DNA of 64,000 nucleotides from Lysobacter terrestris (GCF_014489475.1 NZ_CP060820.1:930001-994000); one strand, 5' to 3'. Counted from the stretch's first letter, positions 17,737 through 27,967 are shown. Program-made: numbers and translations. Notes: generated from the sequence alone by a model not told the origin.

Positions 17737-19245
17737 TCACTTCACGCCGTGCATCAGGCGCTGGATCAGCGGCGCGATCAGGAACAGCAGCGCGCCCGGG
17801 ATCACCAGGGCCCAGAAGCCGAAGGTGTAGCCCGACAGCGCCGAGGCCGCGGTCATGCCGGTCTCGCCGCTGACGTGGCCGGCGAAGATGCCGGACAGGT
17901 TGTTGCCGATGCCGGTGGACAGGAACCAGCCGCCCATGCCGAAGCCGACCAGGCGCAGCGGCGCCAGCTTGGTCACCATCGACAGGCCGATCGGCGACAG
18001 GCACAGCTCGCCGATGGACTGGATCACGTAGACCATGAACAGCGTCCAGAACGGGATCATGCCGGCGGCGTTGAGCAGCGAGGTCAGCGCGAACATCAGC
18101 AGCAGGAAGGCCAGGCCGTTGAAGATCAGGCCGAGGCCGAACTTGCGCGGGATCGACGGGTTCGCGTTGCCGAGCTTCACCCACAGCCAGGCCATGATCG
18201 GCGCGAACGCGATGATCGCCAGCGAGTTCACCGATTGGAACCAAGCCACCGGGAAGGCGAAGCCCATGACGTTCTTGTCGACGATCTTCTCGGCGAGGAA
18301 GGTGAAGGAGCTGCCGGCCTGCTCGAAGAACATCCAGAACAGGATGTTGAAGGTGAAGATGATAAGCATCGCGATGGCGCGGTCGCGCTGCACCGGGCCC
18401 TCCTTGATGCCTTCGATCAGGATCATGATGCACAGCAGGGCGAACATCGGGAACAGCACGTACCACTGCAGCGTGGTCGCCGCGATGGACAGCAGGAAGT
18501 AGATCAGCGGGATCGCGACCAGCGCGCCGCCCAGCACGTACAGCACCTTGTGCTTGCCGCCGCCGTCGGCTTCCGGCGGGCGACCGATGCCGGCCAGCTG
18601 CGCGCGGCCGAACCAGAACCAGACCAGCGAGACCAGCATGCCGATGCCGGCGGAGATGAAGACCATCTTGTAGGCGGGCATCTCATCCGTGCCGAACACC
18701 TTGCTGGCCAGCCAACCGGTGAAGATCGGCGCGAACATCGCGCCCAGGTTGATGCCCATGTAGAAGATGGTGAAGCCCGAATCGCGGCGACCGTCGGTCG
18801 GCGAATACAGCTTGCCCACCATCGTCGAGATGTTCGGCTTGAACAGGCCGTTGCCGGCGATGATCGTGGCCAGGCCGAACTTGAAGACTTCCGGGTTCGG
18901 CATGGAGATCATGAACAGGCCGGCCGCCATGATCACCGCGCCCAGCAGGATCGAACGCTGGTAGCCCAGCACCCGGTCCGCCACGTAGCCGCCGAAGATC
19001 GCACCGGCGTACACCAGCGCCAGGTAGGCGCCGTAGGTCTGGTTCGCCGAAGCTTCGCCAGTGGAACTGCCCGCATAGAACTGGGCAACGATGTAGAGCA
19101 CCAGCGCCCAGCGGATGCCGTAGAAGGCGAAGCGCTCCCAGAACTCGGTCATGAACAGCATCCACAACGGCTGCGGATGTCCCATCACCTGCTTGAATTC
19201 CGGGATCGGAGCGCCCGGTGTTGTCGTGCTTGCGGCACCGCTCAT
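17737..19245 (-). CDS. POT/PTR-family proton-dependent peptide transporter
   Basis: 502 residues, about fourteen hydrophobic segments, a proton-coupled di/tripeptide importer of the major facilitator superfamily. The family signature EFWERFAFYGIRWALVLYIV (the ExxERFxYYG proton/peptide motif) is in the first helix; GGYVADRVLGYQRSILLGAV is the second conserved block, and FKPNISTMVGKLY with DSGFTIFYMGINLGAM is the PTR2 signature. The ATG has GGGGG upstream. Lying between marR/hppD and kynA, it could supply peptide-derived aromatic amino acids, which is inference. Confidence 0.93.
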   Translation of the reverse strand: MSGAASTTTPGAPIPEFKQVMGHPQPLWMLFMTEFWERFAFYGIRWALVLYIVAQFYAGSSTGEASANQTYGAYLALVYAGAIFGGYVADRVLGYQRSILLGAVIMAAGLFMISMPNPEVFKFGLATIIAGNGLFKPNISTMVGKLYSPTDGRRDSGFTIFYMGINLGAMFAPIFTGWLASKVFGTDEMPAYKMVFISAGIGMLVSLVWFWFGRAQLAGIGRPPEADGGGKHKVLYVLGGALVAIPLIYFLLSIAATTLQWYVLFPMFALLCIMILIEGIKEGPVQRDRAIAMLIIFTFNILFWMFFEQAGSSFTFLAEKIVDKNVMGFAFPVAWFQSVNSLAIIAFAPIMAWLWVKLGNANPSIPRKFGLGLIFNGLAFLLLMFALTSLLNAAGMIPFWTLFMVYVIQSIGELCLSPIGLSMVTKLAPLRLVGFGMGGWFLSTGIGNNLSGIFAGHVSGETGMTAASALSGYTFGFWALVIPGALLFLIAPLIQRLMHGVK

Positions 19246-19338
19246 GCGGTTTCCCCCGTCAGTGATTCAGAAAAAAGCCCCGGCGCGGCGCGCGGGACGG
19301 GCGAGGATTACCGACGGCGGCGGCGGGCGTCAAACCCG

Positions 19339-19365
19339 AAAACCGTTGCTGCAACGCAGCAACGG
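19339..19365 (-). terminator. Terminator of kynA
   Basis: Stem 19343-19352 with 19356-19365 (CCGTTGCTGC arm, loop of three), followed on the minus strand by TTTTCGGGTTTG. It lies about 50 bases past the kynA stop and 97 bases before the transporter start. Confidence 0.75.
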
Positions 19366-19415
19366 GCTATTTCGCGGGCTCCCGGGCCAATCGCCAAAGT
19401 CGGTCAGGCCGACGT

Positions 19416-20291
19416 TCAGGCCGGCGGCGCCCCGTAGGCGGCACCGGGGCCGATGGCCGTGCGCACTTCGAACAATTCAGGGAAGAAGGTCAGCTCCAGC
19501 GCCTGCTTGAGGAAACCCACGCCCGAGGACCCGCCCGTGCCGCGCTTGAAGCCGATGATGCGCAGCACCGTGCGCATGTGGCGGAAGCGCCACAGCTGGA
19601 ACTGCGTCTCCACGTCGACCAGGTCCTCGCAAAGCGCGTACTCGCGCCAGTAGGTGCCGGTGTCCTCGTAGATGCGCTCGAACACGGACACCAGCGCGGG
19701 ATCGGCGACATGCGACTGCGACCAGTCGCGTTCGCGCTGCGGGATGGCGTGGCCCCAGCGCGCGAGGTAGATCAGCAATTCGTCGTACAGGCTCGGCGCC
19801 TCCAGCACGTCCTTCAGCGCGGCGTGGCCGGTCGCGTCGTGCGCGAACACCTTGAGCATCTGCGCATTCTTGTTGCCGAGCAGGAATTCGATGGTGCGGT
19901 ACTGCAGCGACTGGAAGCCCGACGAGGGGCCGAGCACGTCGCGGAATTCCATGTATTCCGACGGCGTCAGCGTCTCCAGCACCGACCACATGTTGGTGAG
20001 CTGGTCGAGCACGCGCTTGCAGCGCGCGAGCACCTTGCGGCACTGCCAGACCTGGTCGGCGCGCAGGTAGGCGATCGCGGCGCGCAGCTCGTGGATCATC
20101 AGCTTCATCCACAGCTCCGAGACCTGGTGCTGGACGATGAACAGCAGCTCGTCGTGGTGCGGCGGGTTCGACAGCGGGTGCTGGGCCGACAGCAGCCGCT
20201 CCAGCTGCAGGTAGCCGCCGTAGGTCATGCGTCCGGACAGGTCGGTATGGATGCCTGTTTCCAGGTCGCGCTGGTTCTTGTCGACGGTCAT
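19416..20291 (-). CDS. kynA: Tryptophan 2,3-dioxygenase
   Basis: 291 residues. Haem enzyme that opens the indole ring of tryptophan to N-formylkynurenine, the first step of the kynurenine pathway. Motifs: [38 protein letters not shown] (active-site His and substrate pocket), [60 protein letters not shown] (haem-ligand region) and [15 protein letters not shown]. These match the bacterial enzyme from Xanthomonas. The ATG at 20291 was chosen over the open extension upstream. No kynB/kynU in the window. Confidence 0.96.
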   Translation of the reverse strand: MTVDKNQRDLETGIHTDLSGRMTYGGYLQLERLLSAQHPLSNPPHHDELLFIVQHQVSELWMKLMIHELRAAIAYLRADQVWQCRKVLARCKRVLDQLTNMWSVLETLTPSEYMEFRDVLGPSSGFQSLQYRTIEFLLGNKNAQMLKVFAHDATGHAALKDVLEAPSLYDELLIYLARWGHAIPQRERDWSQSHVADPALVSVFERIYEDTGTYWREYALCEDLVDVETQFQLWRFRHMRTVLRIIGFKRGTGGSSGVGFLKQALELTFFPELFEVRTAIGPGAAYGAPPA

Positions 20292-20472
20292 GCGTGGGGG
20301 CCTTCTGCGGGGCGCAAAGGGTACCGCATCGACCCGGCGGGTCCCCCGTCCTGTGCACTGCGTCATGCCGGTGCAACGCGGGCATGGATAATGTCGCCAC
20401 CATTGCCCCACCAAGGGGCAGGCCACGCGCCGGTCCTGGGCCAACCGGCGCATTCCACCAGGGGAAGTAGCA

Positions 20473-23400
20473 ATGAGATCAGCTGCACGCGGCACCGCCG
20501 CGCTGCTGGCGATGGCCCTTGCGGGCGTCGCGCACGCAGATTGCATCAGCATCACCGGTTCGGTCTACAGCCAGAACTTCAATACGCTGGCGAACACCGG
20601 CCTCGCTTCGGCATTGCCGCCAGGCTGGCTGATCCGCGAGACCGGCAGCAGCGCCAACGGCCAGTACGCCGGTGGCACCGGCAGCTCCACCACCGGCGAC
20701 ACCTACAGCTTCGGCAGCGCCGGTACGGCCGAGCGCGCGCTCGGCGGCCTGCGCAGCAACGCGCTGGCACCGAGCTGGGGCGCCTGCTTCACCAATGCCA
20801 CCGACGCACCGGTCGGCGCCCTGGACCTCGCCTACACCGGCGAGCAATGGCGCTTCGGCGTCACCGGCCGCACCGTGCCCGACCGCGTCGACTTCCAGTA
20901 CAGCCTCGACGCCACCAGCCTCGGCGACGGCACCTGGATCGACGTCGACGCGCTCGACTTCGCCACGCCGGCCCTGGGCGGCACCGCCGGCCTGCGCGAC
21001 GGCAACGTCGACCCGAACCGCGCCGCGCTCGCCGCGACGCTGGACGGCTTCTCGCTCGCGCCGGGCGCGACGATCTGGATCCGCTGGAACGACGCCGACA
21101 TCAGCAGCTCCGACGACGGCCTGGCCATCGACGACTTCTCGCTCGCCGTGCACGGCGATGCGGGCGGCCCGCCGGCGCTGGAGGTGGGCGACACCAGCGC
21201 CGACGAAGGCGACGCCGGCACCACGCCGCTGTTCTTCACCTTCCGCCTGGACAAGCCCGCCGGCGCCGCCGGCGTGGTGATCGGCTACACGACGCAGGAC
21301 GGCACCGCCACCGCGGGCAGCGACTACGCCGCCGCCAGCGACACCGTCACCATTCCCGCCGGCGAAACCGCGGTCACCATCGCCATCGACGGCAACGGCG
21401 ACACCGCGCAGGAAGCCGACGAAACCTTCACCCTCGCCATCACCAGTGCCACCGGCGCCGGCATCGCCGATGCACAGGCGATCGGCACGATCCGCAACGA
21501 CGATTTCGTGGTCTCCGCGATCCACGACATCCAGGGCCCGGGCGCGACCTCGCCGCTGGCGAACCAGTTCGTCACCACCGTGGGCGTGGTCACCGGCCGC
21601 AAGGGCAACGGCTTCTTCCTGCAGGCCAGCGATGCGGAAGCCGACGCCGATCCGCTCACGTCCGAAGGCGTGTTCGTCTTCACCGGATCCGCGCCGTCGG
21701 CCGCCGCCGCGGTCGGCAACCGCGTGCGCGTGCGCGGCACGGTGTTCGAATTCGTGCCGCCGTCCGCTCCCGGCCAGTTGCCGCTCACCGAAATCGGCGG
21801 CAGCCCGTCGGTGACGATGCTGTCGGGCGGCCATGCCCTGCCCGCGCCGATCGCGCTGACCGCGGCGATGACCGATCCGGCCGGCGGCTTCGGCCAGCTC
21901 GAACCGCTCGAAGGCATGCGCGTCACCGGCAGCCTGACCACGGTTTCCGCCAGCGATGGCTTCAAGACGCCGTACAACGCCACCGGCGGCATCAACGGCA
22001 TCTTGCAGGCGGTCATCACCGGCATCGCACGGCCGTTCCGTGAGCCGGGCATTTCCGTGCTCGATGCCATCCCGGGCGGTGGCACCTCGCCGCCGATCCC
22101 GCGCTGGGACGCGAACCCGGAGATCGTCACCATCGACAGCGACACGCTCGCCAGCGGTGCCGGCCTCATCGGTGCGAACTACCAGCTCGACCTGCCCGCC
22201 GGCAGCGTGATCGAAGGCCTCACCGGCCCGCTCGACTACGGTTTCGGCCGCTACACGATCCATCGCGATCCGATGGTGCCGCTCAACGTGACGACCACGC
22301 CGCGGCCGCGCGCCGCGCGCGTGCCCGGCGGCAACGAGTTCACCGTCGCCGCGTACAACATGGAGCGCTTCTTCGACACCGTCGATGACCCGGCCGTCGA
22401 CGACGATCGCGCCAACGCCGCGGCCTACGCCACGCGCCTGCAGAAAGCGTCGCTGGGCGTGCGCGATTACCTGCACGCACCCGATGTCCTCGCTGCGATC
22501 GAGATCGAGAACCTCGGCGTGTTGCAGGCGCTGGCGGCGAAGATCAACGCCGACGCGGTGGCCGCGGGCCAGGCCGATCCGCAATACGTCGCCTACCTGT
22601 TCGAGGGCCACGACATCGGTGGCATCGACATCGGCTACCTGGTGAAAACCGCGCCGGTGGCGGGCGGCAAGCCGCGCGTGGAAGCGCTGTCGGTCGCCCA
22701 GCCCGATACCGATCCGTTCTTTGAGCCGGGCCGCTACCTCAACGACCGTCCGCCGCTGCTCCTCAAGGCAGTGGTGAACTACGACGACGGCCGCGCGTTC
22801 CCGATCACCGTGGTCGGCGTGCACCAGCGTTCGTTCAACGACACCGACGTCACCGGCGCGGCCGGCGACCGCGCGCGGCTGAAGCGACTGGAACAGGCGA
22901 AGTTCCTCGCCAACCTGGTGCAGGGCATCCAGACCGCGTCGCCGCAGACGCGCGTCGTCGTGCTCGGCGACTTCAACGCGTTCGCGTTCAACGACGGCCT
23001 GGGCGACATCATGGGCGTCACCGCCGGCACGCCGGTGGCCGAGGAGCAGACCGTGACGCCGGGCGACGCCGTCGACCTGGTGGATCCGGACCTGGTCAAC
23101 CTGGGCGAACTCGCGCCGGCCAGCGAGCGCTATTCGTACTCGTACGAAGGCCACGCACAGACGCTGGACCACGTGCTGGTGAACGAGGAACTGATCGTCA
23201 CCACGCGCACGTCCACGATCGACCACGCGCGCATCAACGCCGACTTCAGCGACAGCAACCGCAGCGACGCGACCACGCCCACGCGCCTGGCCGACCACGA
23301 CCCGGTGATCGCCTACTTCGATCCGCGCCCGGTCGCCGACCTGGCCATCACCGCGACGGCAGATGCCGCGTCGGTGTCGGTCGACGGCACGCTCGCCTTC

Positions 23401-24132
23401 ACTGCCACCGCGCACAACAACGGTCCGGAAGCGGCCGAATCGGTCGGCGTCGGCTTCGCCCTCGATGCGGTGCTGCCGACGATGGCCGTCGCCGCGCCGG
23501 CGGGCTGGAGCTGCGACACCGCGCAGGTCGACGCCGGCCGCACCTCGGTGGCGTGCCATGCCACCGCGCTGGCGAAGGACGCCGACGCGCAGTTCGCGAT
23601 CACCGCGGCCACCACGCCGGATACCGCGCACGCGACGGTGTCGCTGGCGGCCGCCGTCGATGCGCTGTCGCTCGACCCGCAGCCGGGCAACGACCAGGCC
23701 ACCGCCTCGCTCGAGGTCGCCGCACGCGTCGACCTGTCGCTGCGCATCGCCGGCCCGGCGAAGAAGCTGCACTACGCCAGCCTCGCGCCGTTCGCCATCG
23801 ACCTGCGCAATGCCGGCACCTACACGGCGAAGCAGGCGACGATGACCCTGCGCGGCGATGCACCGGCGGCGAACGTGTCGGTCACCGCGCCGGCCGGCTG
23901 GCAGTGCACGGTCGCCGACACCGTGGCCAACAGCTTCGAAGCCGTGTGCGGTGCGACGGCGCTGCTCGCGATCGACGTCAACCAGCACTTCGACGTGGTG
24001 GTGAATGTACCGGCACGCTCGGACAGCACGCAGTTCCTGACGCTCACGGCCACCGCGGCTTCGGCCTCCATCGAAACGGCGCCGGCCAACAACGCGGCGA
24101 CCTACCAGAACCGCATCGTGGGCGTGCCGTAA
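20473..24132 (+). CDS. ExeM/NucH-type secreted endonuclease with Calx-beta and DUF11 modules
   Basis: 1219 residues; AGGGGAAG upstream of the ATG. A signal peptide (1-22, ending VAHA) is followed by a beta-rich N-terminal region, a Calx-beta-like domain (about 230-355, [22 protein letters not shown]), an OB-like segment (about 360-480) and an endonuclease/exonuclease/phosphatase domain (about 620-955). Catalytic residues seen: Asn629 in AYNMERFF, Glu679 in IEIENLG, His784 in VGVHQRS, Asp833/Asn835 in LGDFNAF and Asp941-His942-Asp943 in LADHDP, a complete DNase I-like set. Two DUF11/CARDB-like beta domains follow (about 957-1080 and 1085-1219). No C-terminal sorting signal is seen. The likely role is degrading extracellular DNA for nutrients or biofilm control. 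Confidence 0.9.
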   Translation: MRSAARGTAALLAMALAGVAHADCISITGSVYSQNFNTLANTGLASALPPGWLIRETGSSANGQYAGGTGSSTTGDTYSFGSAGTAERALGGLRSNALAPSWGACFTNATDAPVGALDLAYTGEQWRFGVTGRTVPDRVDFQYSLDATSLGDGTWIDVDALDFATPALGGTAGLRDGNVDPNRAALAATLDGFSLAPGATIWIRWNDADISSSDDGLAIDDFSLAVHGDAGGPPALEVGDTSADEGDAGTTPLFFTFRLDKPAGAAGVVIGYTTQDGTATAGSDYAAASDTVTIPAGETAVTIAIDGNGDTAQEADETFTLAITSATGAGIADAQAIGTIRNDDFVVSAIHDIQGPGATSPLANQFVTTVGVVTGRKGNGFFLQASDAEADADPLTSEGVFVFTGSAPSAAAAVGNRVRVRGTVFEFVPPSAPGQLPLTEIGGSPSVTMLSGGHALPAPIALTAAMTDPAGGFGQLEPLEGMRVTGSLTTVSASDGFKTPYNATGGINGILQAVITGIARPFREPGISVLDAIPGGGTSPPIPRWDANPEIVTIDSDTLASGAGLIGANYQLDLPAGSVIEGLTGPLDYGFGRYTIHRDPMVPLNVTTTPRPRAARVPGGNEFTVAAYNMERFFDTVDDPAVDDDRANAAAYATRLQKASLGVRDYLHAPDVLAAIEIENLGVLQALAAKINADAVAAGQADPQYVAYLFEGHDIGGIDIGYLVKTAPVAGGKPRVEALSVAQPDTDPFFEPGRYLNDRPPLLLKAVVNYDDGRAFPITVVGVHQRSFNDTDVTGAAGDRARLKRLEQAKFLANLVQGIQTASPQTRVVVLGDFNAFAFNDGLGDIMGVTAGTPVAEEQTVTPGDAVDLVDPDLVNLGELAPASERYSYSYEGHAQTLDHVLVNEELIVTTRTSTIDHARINADFSDSNRSDATTPTRLADHDPVIAYFDPRPVADLAITATADAASVSVDGTLAFTATAHNNGPEAAESVGVGFALDAVLPTMAVAAPAGWSCDTAQVDAGRTSVACHATALAKDADAQFAITAATTPDTAHATVSLAAAVDALSLDPQPGNDQATASLEVAARVDLSLRIAGPAKKLHYASLAPFAIDLRNAGTYTAKQATMTLRGDAPAANVSVTAPAGWQCTVADTVANSFEAVCGATALLAIDVNQHFDVVVNVPARSDSTQFLTLTATAASASIETAPANNAATYQNRIVGVP

Positions 24133-24157
24133 CCCGGTCGCCCGCAACCGGCAAGTG

Positions 24158-24192
24158 CAGAAAGCGCGGCCCATGGCCGCGCTTTCTGTTTG
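24158..24192 (+). terminator. Terminator of the nuclease gene
   Basis: A 14-bp perfect stem, 24158-24171 with 24175-24188 (CAGAAAGCGCGGCC arm, CAT loop), followed by TTTG. It lies 25 bases past the stop. Confidence 0.8.
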
Positions 24193-24305
24193 CGCGCACG
24201 GAAACCGACGTGCGCCCCCGTCTTGCCGCATTGCGCAACGGGCTATTTACACCCGGCAGGTATCATCGGGCGGCTAAAACAACGTGAGTCGGTCAAGGAC
24301 CTCGA

Positions 24306-25379
24306 ATGACGATCGCCGCCACCTACCAGATCGAATACCTGCAATACCTCGGCCCCGACGGCACGCTCGTCGGCGAGCTGCCGCCCGCCTTCGGCGACGT
24401 GAAAGCCCTGCTGCCGCTGTTCAAGCAGATGCTGTTCGTGCGCGTGTTCGACACCAAGGCGATCGCACTGCAGCGCACCGGCAAGCTCGGCACCTATGCC
24501 TCGTGCCTGGGCCACGAGGCCACGCACGTCGGCATCGGCGCCTCCACGCGGCCGGAAGACGTGTTCGCGCCAAGCTACCGCGAATACGGCGCGCAGTTCA
24601 TGCGCGGCGTGCTGCCGCGCGAGGTCCTGCTGTACTGGGGCGGCGACGAACGCGGCAACGACTTCTCCGGCCCGAAGCACGACTACCCGTGGTGCGTACC
24701 GATCTCCACGCAGTGCCTGATGGCCGCCGGCGCGGCGCTGTCGTTCAAGCTGCGCAAGCAGGACCGCATTGCGGTCGCCTGTTGCGGCGACGGCGGTTCC
24801 TCCAAGACCGACTTCTACGCCGCGCTGAATTCCGCCGGCGCCTACACCGCGCCGCTGGTGCTGTGCGTGGTCAACAACGGCTGGGCGATCTCGGTGCCGC
24901 GCTCGGCGCAGACCGGCGCGGCGACGCTTGCACAGAAGGGCCTGGCCGGCGGCCTGTACTGCCTGCAGGTCGATGGCAACGACCTGTTCGCGGTGATGGA
25001 AGGCATGCGCCGCGCCACCGAGCGCGCGCGCAACGGCGAAGGCGGCACCGTCATCGAATTCCTCACCTACCGCCTGCACGACCACACCACCGCCGACGAC
25101 GCGCGCCGCTACCGCGCCGACGAGGAAGTGAAGGCGGCCTGGGCGCGCGATCCGATCCCGCGCCTGCGCACATTCCTTACCGCGCAGGGCCTGTGGAGCG
25201 AAGCCGAAGAAGCGGCGTGGGCCGAGGAATGCGGCAAGCGCGTCGACGAGGAAATCAACGCCTACCTCAACACGCCGGTGCAACCGGTCGAGGCGATGTT
25301 CGACCACCTCTACGCCGACATGCCGCCGGACGTCGCCGCGCACCGCGCCGCCGCGCTCGCGCTGGAGGGCCGCTCGTGA
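24306..25379 (+). CDS. 2-oxoacid dehydrogenase E1 component, alpha subunit
   Basis: 357 residues. Thiamine-diphosphate enzyme subunit of the heterotetrameric (alpha2beta2) E1 type, annotated either as pyruvate or branched-chain 2-oxoacid dehydrogenase. The ThDP motif is GDGGSSKTDFYAALNSAG (GDG at 161-163) ending in VVNNGWAISVP. LGTYASCLGHEATHVGIG and FAPSYREYGAQFMRGV fit the branched-chain branch (BkdA1-like), as does YRLHDHTTADDARRY (phosphorylation-loop region). AAGGA precedes the ATG. First gene of a three-gene set with E1beta and E2; no lipoamide dehydrogenase gene follows, so E3 must come from elsewhere. Confidence 0.92.
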   Translation: MTIAATYQIEYLQYLGPDGTLVGELPPAFGDVKALLPLFKQMLFVRVFDTKAIALQRTGKLGTYASCLGHEATHVGIGASTRPEDVFAPSYREYGAQFMRGVLPREVLLYWGGDERGNDFSGPKHDYPWCVPISTQCLMAAGAALSFKLRKQDRIAVACCGDGGSSKTDFYAALNSAGAYTAPLVLCVVNNGWAISVPRSAQTGAATLAQKGLAGGLYCLQVDGNDLFAVMEGMRRATERARNGEGGTVIEFLTYRLHDHTTADDARRYRADEEVKAAWARDPIPRLRTFLTAQGLWSEAEEAAWAEECGKRVDEEINAYLNTPVQPVEAMFDHLYADMPPDVAAHRAAALALEGRS

Positions 25380-26404
25380 ACAAGGCCGACACCATGCCCC
25401 AGATCGATTCCAACGCCGCCACCGCCACGCCCATCACCCTGATCGAAGCGATCACCCAGGCGCTGGCCTGGGAGATGCGCCATGACGACGCCGTCGTCGT
25501 GCTCGGCGAGGACGTCGGCGTCAACGGCGGCGTGTTCCGCGCCACCGCCGGCCTGCAGCAGCAGTTCGGCTCCGAACGCGTGCTCGACACCCCGCTGGAC
25601 GAAACCACCATTGCCGGCTTGACCGTCGGCATGGCCTCGCAGGGCATGAAGCCGGTCGCCGAAGCGCAGTTCGACGGCTTCATGTACCCGATGGTCGACT
25701 TCATCGTCTGCCACGCCGCACGCATGCGCTACCGCACGCGCGGCCGCCTGCATTGCCCGATGGTGCTGCGCGTGCCGTGGGGCGGCGGCATCCGCGCGCC
25801 CGAGCACCACAGCGAAGCCAATGAAGCGATCTTCACCAACGTGCCCGGTTTGCGCGTGGTGATGCCGTCCTCGCCGCAGCGCGCCTACGGCATGCTGCTG
25901 GCGGCAATCCGCGATCCCGATCCGGTGATCTTCTTCGAGCCCAAGCGCATCTACCGCCAGTACAAGGAACTCGTGCCCGACGACGGCGAAGCGCTGCCGC
26001 TGGACGTGTGCTACGTGCTGCGCGACGGCACCGACGTGACCCTGGTGACTTGGGGCGCGCAGGTGAAGGAAACGCTGGAAGCCGCGGAAAAACTGGCTGC
26101 CGAGGGCATCAGCGCCGAAGTCATCGACGTCGCCACGCTGCGCCCGCTCGACTTCGCCACCATCGCCGAATCGGTCAGCCGCACCGGCCGCTGCGTGATC
26201 GTGCACGAGGCGCCCAAAACCGCCGGCTTCGGTGCCGAGATCGCCGCGCGCCTGGCCGAGGAGTCGATGTACGACCTGCTCGCGCCGGTCGAGCGCGTCA
26301 CCGGCTACGACACGCACATCCCGCTGTTCCGGCTGGAGATGAAGTACCTGCCGAGCGTGGACCGTATCGTCACCGCGGCCAAGCGCACGCTGGCCGCGAG
26401 CTGA
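25376..26404 (+). CDS. 2-oxoacid dehydrogenase E1 component, beta subunit
   Basis: 342 residues from a GTG at 25376 that overlaps the alpha-subunit stop (GTGA) and has GGAGGG six bases upstream; an ATG at 25394 is the alternative. Motifs: LGEDVGVNGGVFRATAGL, FGSERVLDTPLDETTIAGL, GMKPVAEAQFDGFMYPMVDF, GRLHCPMVLRVPWGGGIRAPEHHSE, GLRVVMPSSPQRAYGMLLAA, FFEPKRIYR and the C-terminal transketolase domain with VIDVATLRPLDFATI. Completes the E1 active site with the alpha subunit. Translational coupling gives equal stoichiometry. Confidence 0.94.
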   Translation: MNKADTMPQIDSNAATATPITLIEAITQALAWEMRHDDAVVVLGEDVGVNGGVFRATAGLQQQFGSERVLDTPLDETTIAGLTVGMASQGMKPVAEAQFDGFMYPMVDFIVCHAARMRYRTRGRLHCPMVLRVPWGGGIRAPEHHSEANEAIFTNVPGLRVVMPSSPQRAYGMLLAAIRDPDPVIFFEPKRIYRQYKELVPDDGEALPLDVCYVLRDGTDVTLVTWGAQVKETLEAAEKLAAEGISAEVIDVATLRPLDFATIAESVSRTGRCVIVHEAPKTAGFGAEIAARLAEESMYDLLAPVERVTGYDTHIPLFRLEMKYLPSVDRIVTAAKRTLAAS

Positions 26405-26471
26405 TTCCGCCCGCACGCCAAAGCAACCGAGCAGCCCCGGCTCGACCAAGACAAAACCAACGGACATCGCA

Positions 26472-27845
26472 ATGACGGCAACCAAGAGCTTCCTGCTTCC
26501 CGACCTCGGCGAAGGCCTCCCCGATGCGACCATCGTCGAGTGGTACGTGAAGGTGGGCGACACCATCCGCCTCGACGACAACCTGGTGTCGATGGAAACC
26601 GCCAAGGCCGTGGTCGACGTGCCCTCGCCTGTGTCGGGCAAGGTGCTCAAGCTCGCCGGCGCCGCAGGCGACGTGATCGTGACCGGCACGATGCTGGCGG
26701 AATTCGAAGTCGATCCCAGCCTGCCGCAGCGCGCGGAAGGCCAGGACACCGGCCACCACCACGGTGGCGGGCATGCGCCTGCCGCGCCCGCCAGGACGCC
26801 GGAACCGGAAACCAGGACCGAAGCCGTGCGCGAAGACAGCGGCACCGTGGTCGGCGCGATGCAGAGCTCCGATGCGGTGCGCACGGAAGCCGCGGTCGCC
26901 GTGGGCGGGGTGAAGGCGGTGCCGGCGGTGCGCGCGCAGGCGCGCAAGCTCGGCGTCGACATCGCCCGCGTGCGCGCAACCGGCGCCGACGGCGTGGTGA
27001 CGATGGACGACGTGAAGCGCGCCGCCGCCGACGGCTCCGCGCCGATCGGTGCGGCACGCCCGGCCGTGCGCGATGTGCTCGAGTCCTCGCCGGCGTTCCG
27101 CGCGCTGCCGCCGGAGCCGCGCCGCGACGTCGCGCACAACACCGCCCGCAGCACGCTGTCGCAATCGGGCAAGCCGATGCGTACGCAGCCGCCGGGCGCG
27201 GTCGCCAGCGGCCAGCCCGAGCAACTCAAGGGCGTGCGCCGCAACATGGCGCGCGTCATGGCCGACGCGCACAGCAAGGTCGTGCCGACCACCCTGGTCG
27301 ACGACGCCGACCTGCACGCGTGGATCGGCAAGCAGGACATCACCGCGCGCCTGGTCCGCGCGATCGTGACCGCCTGCAAGACCGTGCCGGCGCTCAATGC
27401 CTGGTTCGACGGCGAGAACCTGACCCGCACCCAGCACCCGCACGTCGACGTGGGCATCGCCGTGGACACCGACGACGGCCTGTTCGTGCCGGCGCTGCGC
27501 AACGCCGACATGCTCGACGGCGCCGGCATCCGCACCGCGATCCAGCGCCTGCGCGCGCAGGTCGAGGACCGTTCCATCCCGCCGAGCGAACTCAGCGGCT
27601 ACACCATCTCGCTGTCCAACTTCGGCATGTTCGCCGGCCGCTATGCGACGCCGGTGGTGGTGCCGCCGTGCGTGGCGATCGTCGGCGCGGGCAAGCTCTC
27701 GCACGACGTGGTCGCGGTGATCGGTGGCATCGAAGTGCACCGGCGCATGCCGATCTCGCTGACCTTCGACCACCGCGCCTGCACGGGCGGCGAGGCGGCG
27801 CGCTTCCTCAAGGCGCTGCTCGACGACATGGCTTCGCCGAACTGA
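26472..27845 (+). CDS. 2-oxoacid dehydrogenase E2 acyltransferase
   Basis: 457 residues. One lipoyl domain (about 4-80) with Lys45 in METAKAVVDVPSP as lipoylation site, a long Ala/Pro/His linker, a peripheral subunit-binding domain (about 155-190, VRAQARKLGVDIARVRATG) and a catalytic domain (about 255-457). The active-site His434 is in TFDHRACTGGEAARF; the Asp normally found four residues later in the DHRxxDG motif is Thr438 here. The sequence remains otherwise intact, so this may be a subfamily trait. GGA lies nine bases before the ATG, 67 bases after E1beta. Confidence 0.92.
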   Translation: MTATKSFLLPDLGEGLPDATIVEWYVKVGDTIRLDDNLVSMETAKAVVDVPSPVSGKVLKLAGAAGDVIVTGTMLAEFEVDPSLPQRAEGQDTGHHHGGGHAPAAPARTPEPETRTEAVREDSGTVVGAMQSSDAVRTEAAVAVGGVKAVPAVRAQARKLGVDIARVRATGADGVVTMDDVKRAAADGSAPIGAARPAVRDVLESSPAFRALPPEPRRDVAHNTARSTLSQSGKPMRTQPPGAVASGQPEQLKGVRRNMARVMADAHSKVVPTTLVDDADLHAWIGKQDITARLVRAIVTACKTVPALNAWFDGENLTRTQHPHVDVGIAVDTDDGLFVPALRNADMLDGAGIRTAIQRLRAQVEDRSIPPSELSGYTISLSNFGMFAGRYATPVVVPPCVAIVGAGKLSHDVVAVIGGIEVHRRMPISLTFDHRACTGGEAARFLKALLDDMASPN

Positions 27846-27865
27846 GGCAAGGCGGGTCGCGACCC

Positions 27866-27948
27866 GTAGCCCGGGTAAGCGCAGCGCACCCGGGTTAGCC
27901 GTACCCACCGACCACAAGCCCCGGGTGCGCTGCGCTTACCCGGGCTAC
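27866..27948. repeat. REP-like inverted repeat, GTAGCCCGGGTAAGCG family
   Basis: 83 bases. Outer arms of 29 bases, beginning GTAGCCCGGGTAAGCGCAGC and ending TTACCCGGGCTAC, pair almost perfectly around a 25-base centre. A GGGTCGCGACCC palindrome directly precedes it. Third sequence family of such repeats in the window; lies between the E2 and VOC genes, both on the plus strand. Confidence 0.85.
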
Positions 27949-27967
27949 GTTTGGAAAGGAGCGCGCC

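Noticed and set aside
20479-24231. 1250-codon minus-strand frame opposite the nuclease
   Set aside because: Composition is typical of an antisense shadow in GC-rich DNA; the plus-strand frame has signal peptide and nuclease motifs.
19359-24247. The 14-base GCAACGGGCTATTT at 19360 and 24234
   Set aside because: Found before a transporter terminator and before the E1 gene in different contexts; too short and without a second feature to call a shared regulatory site.
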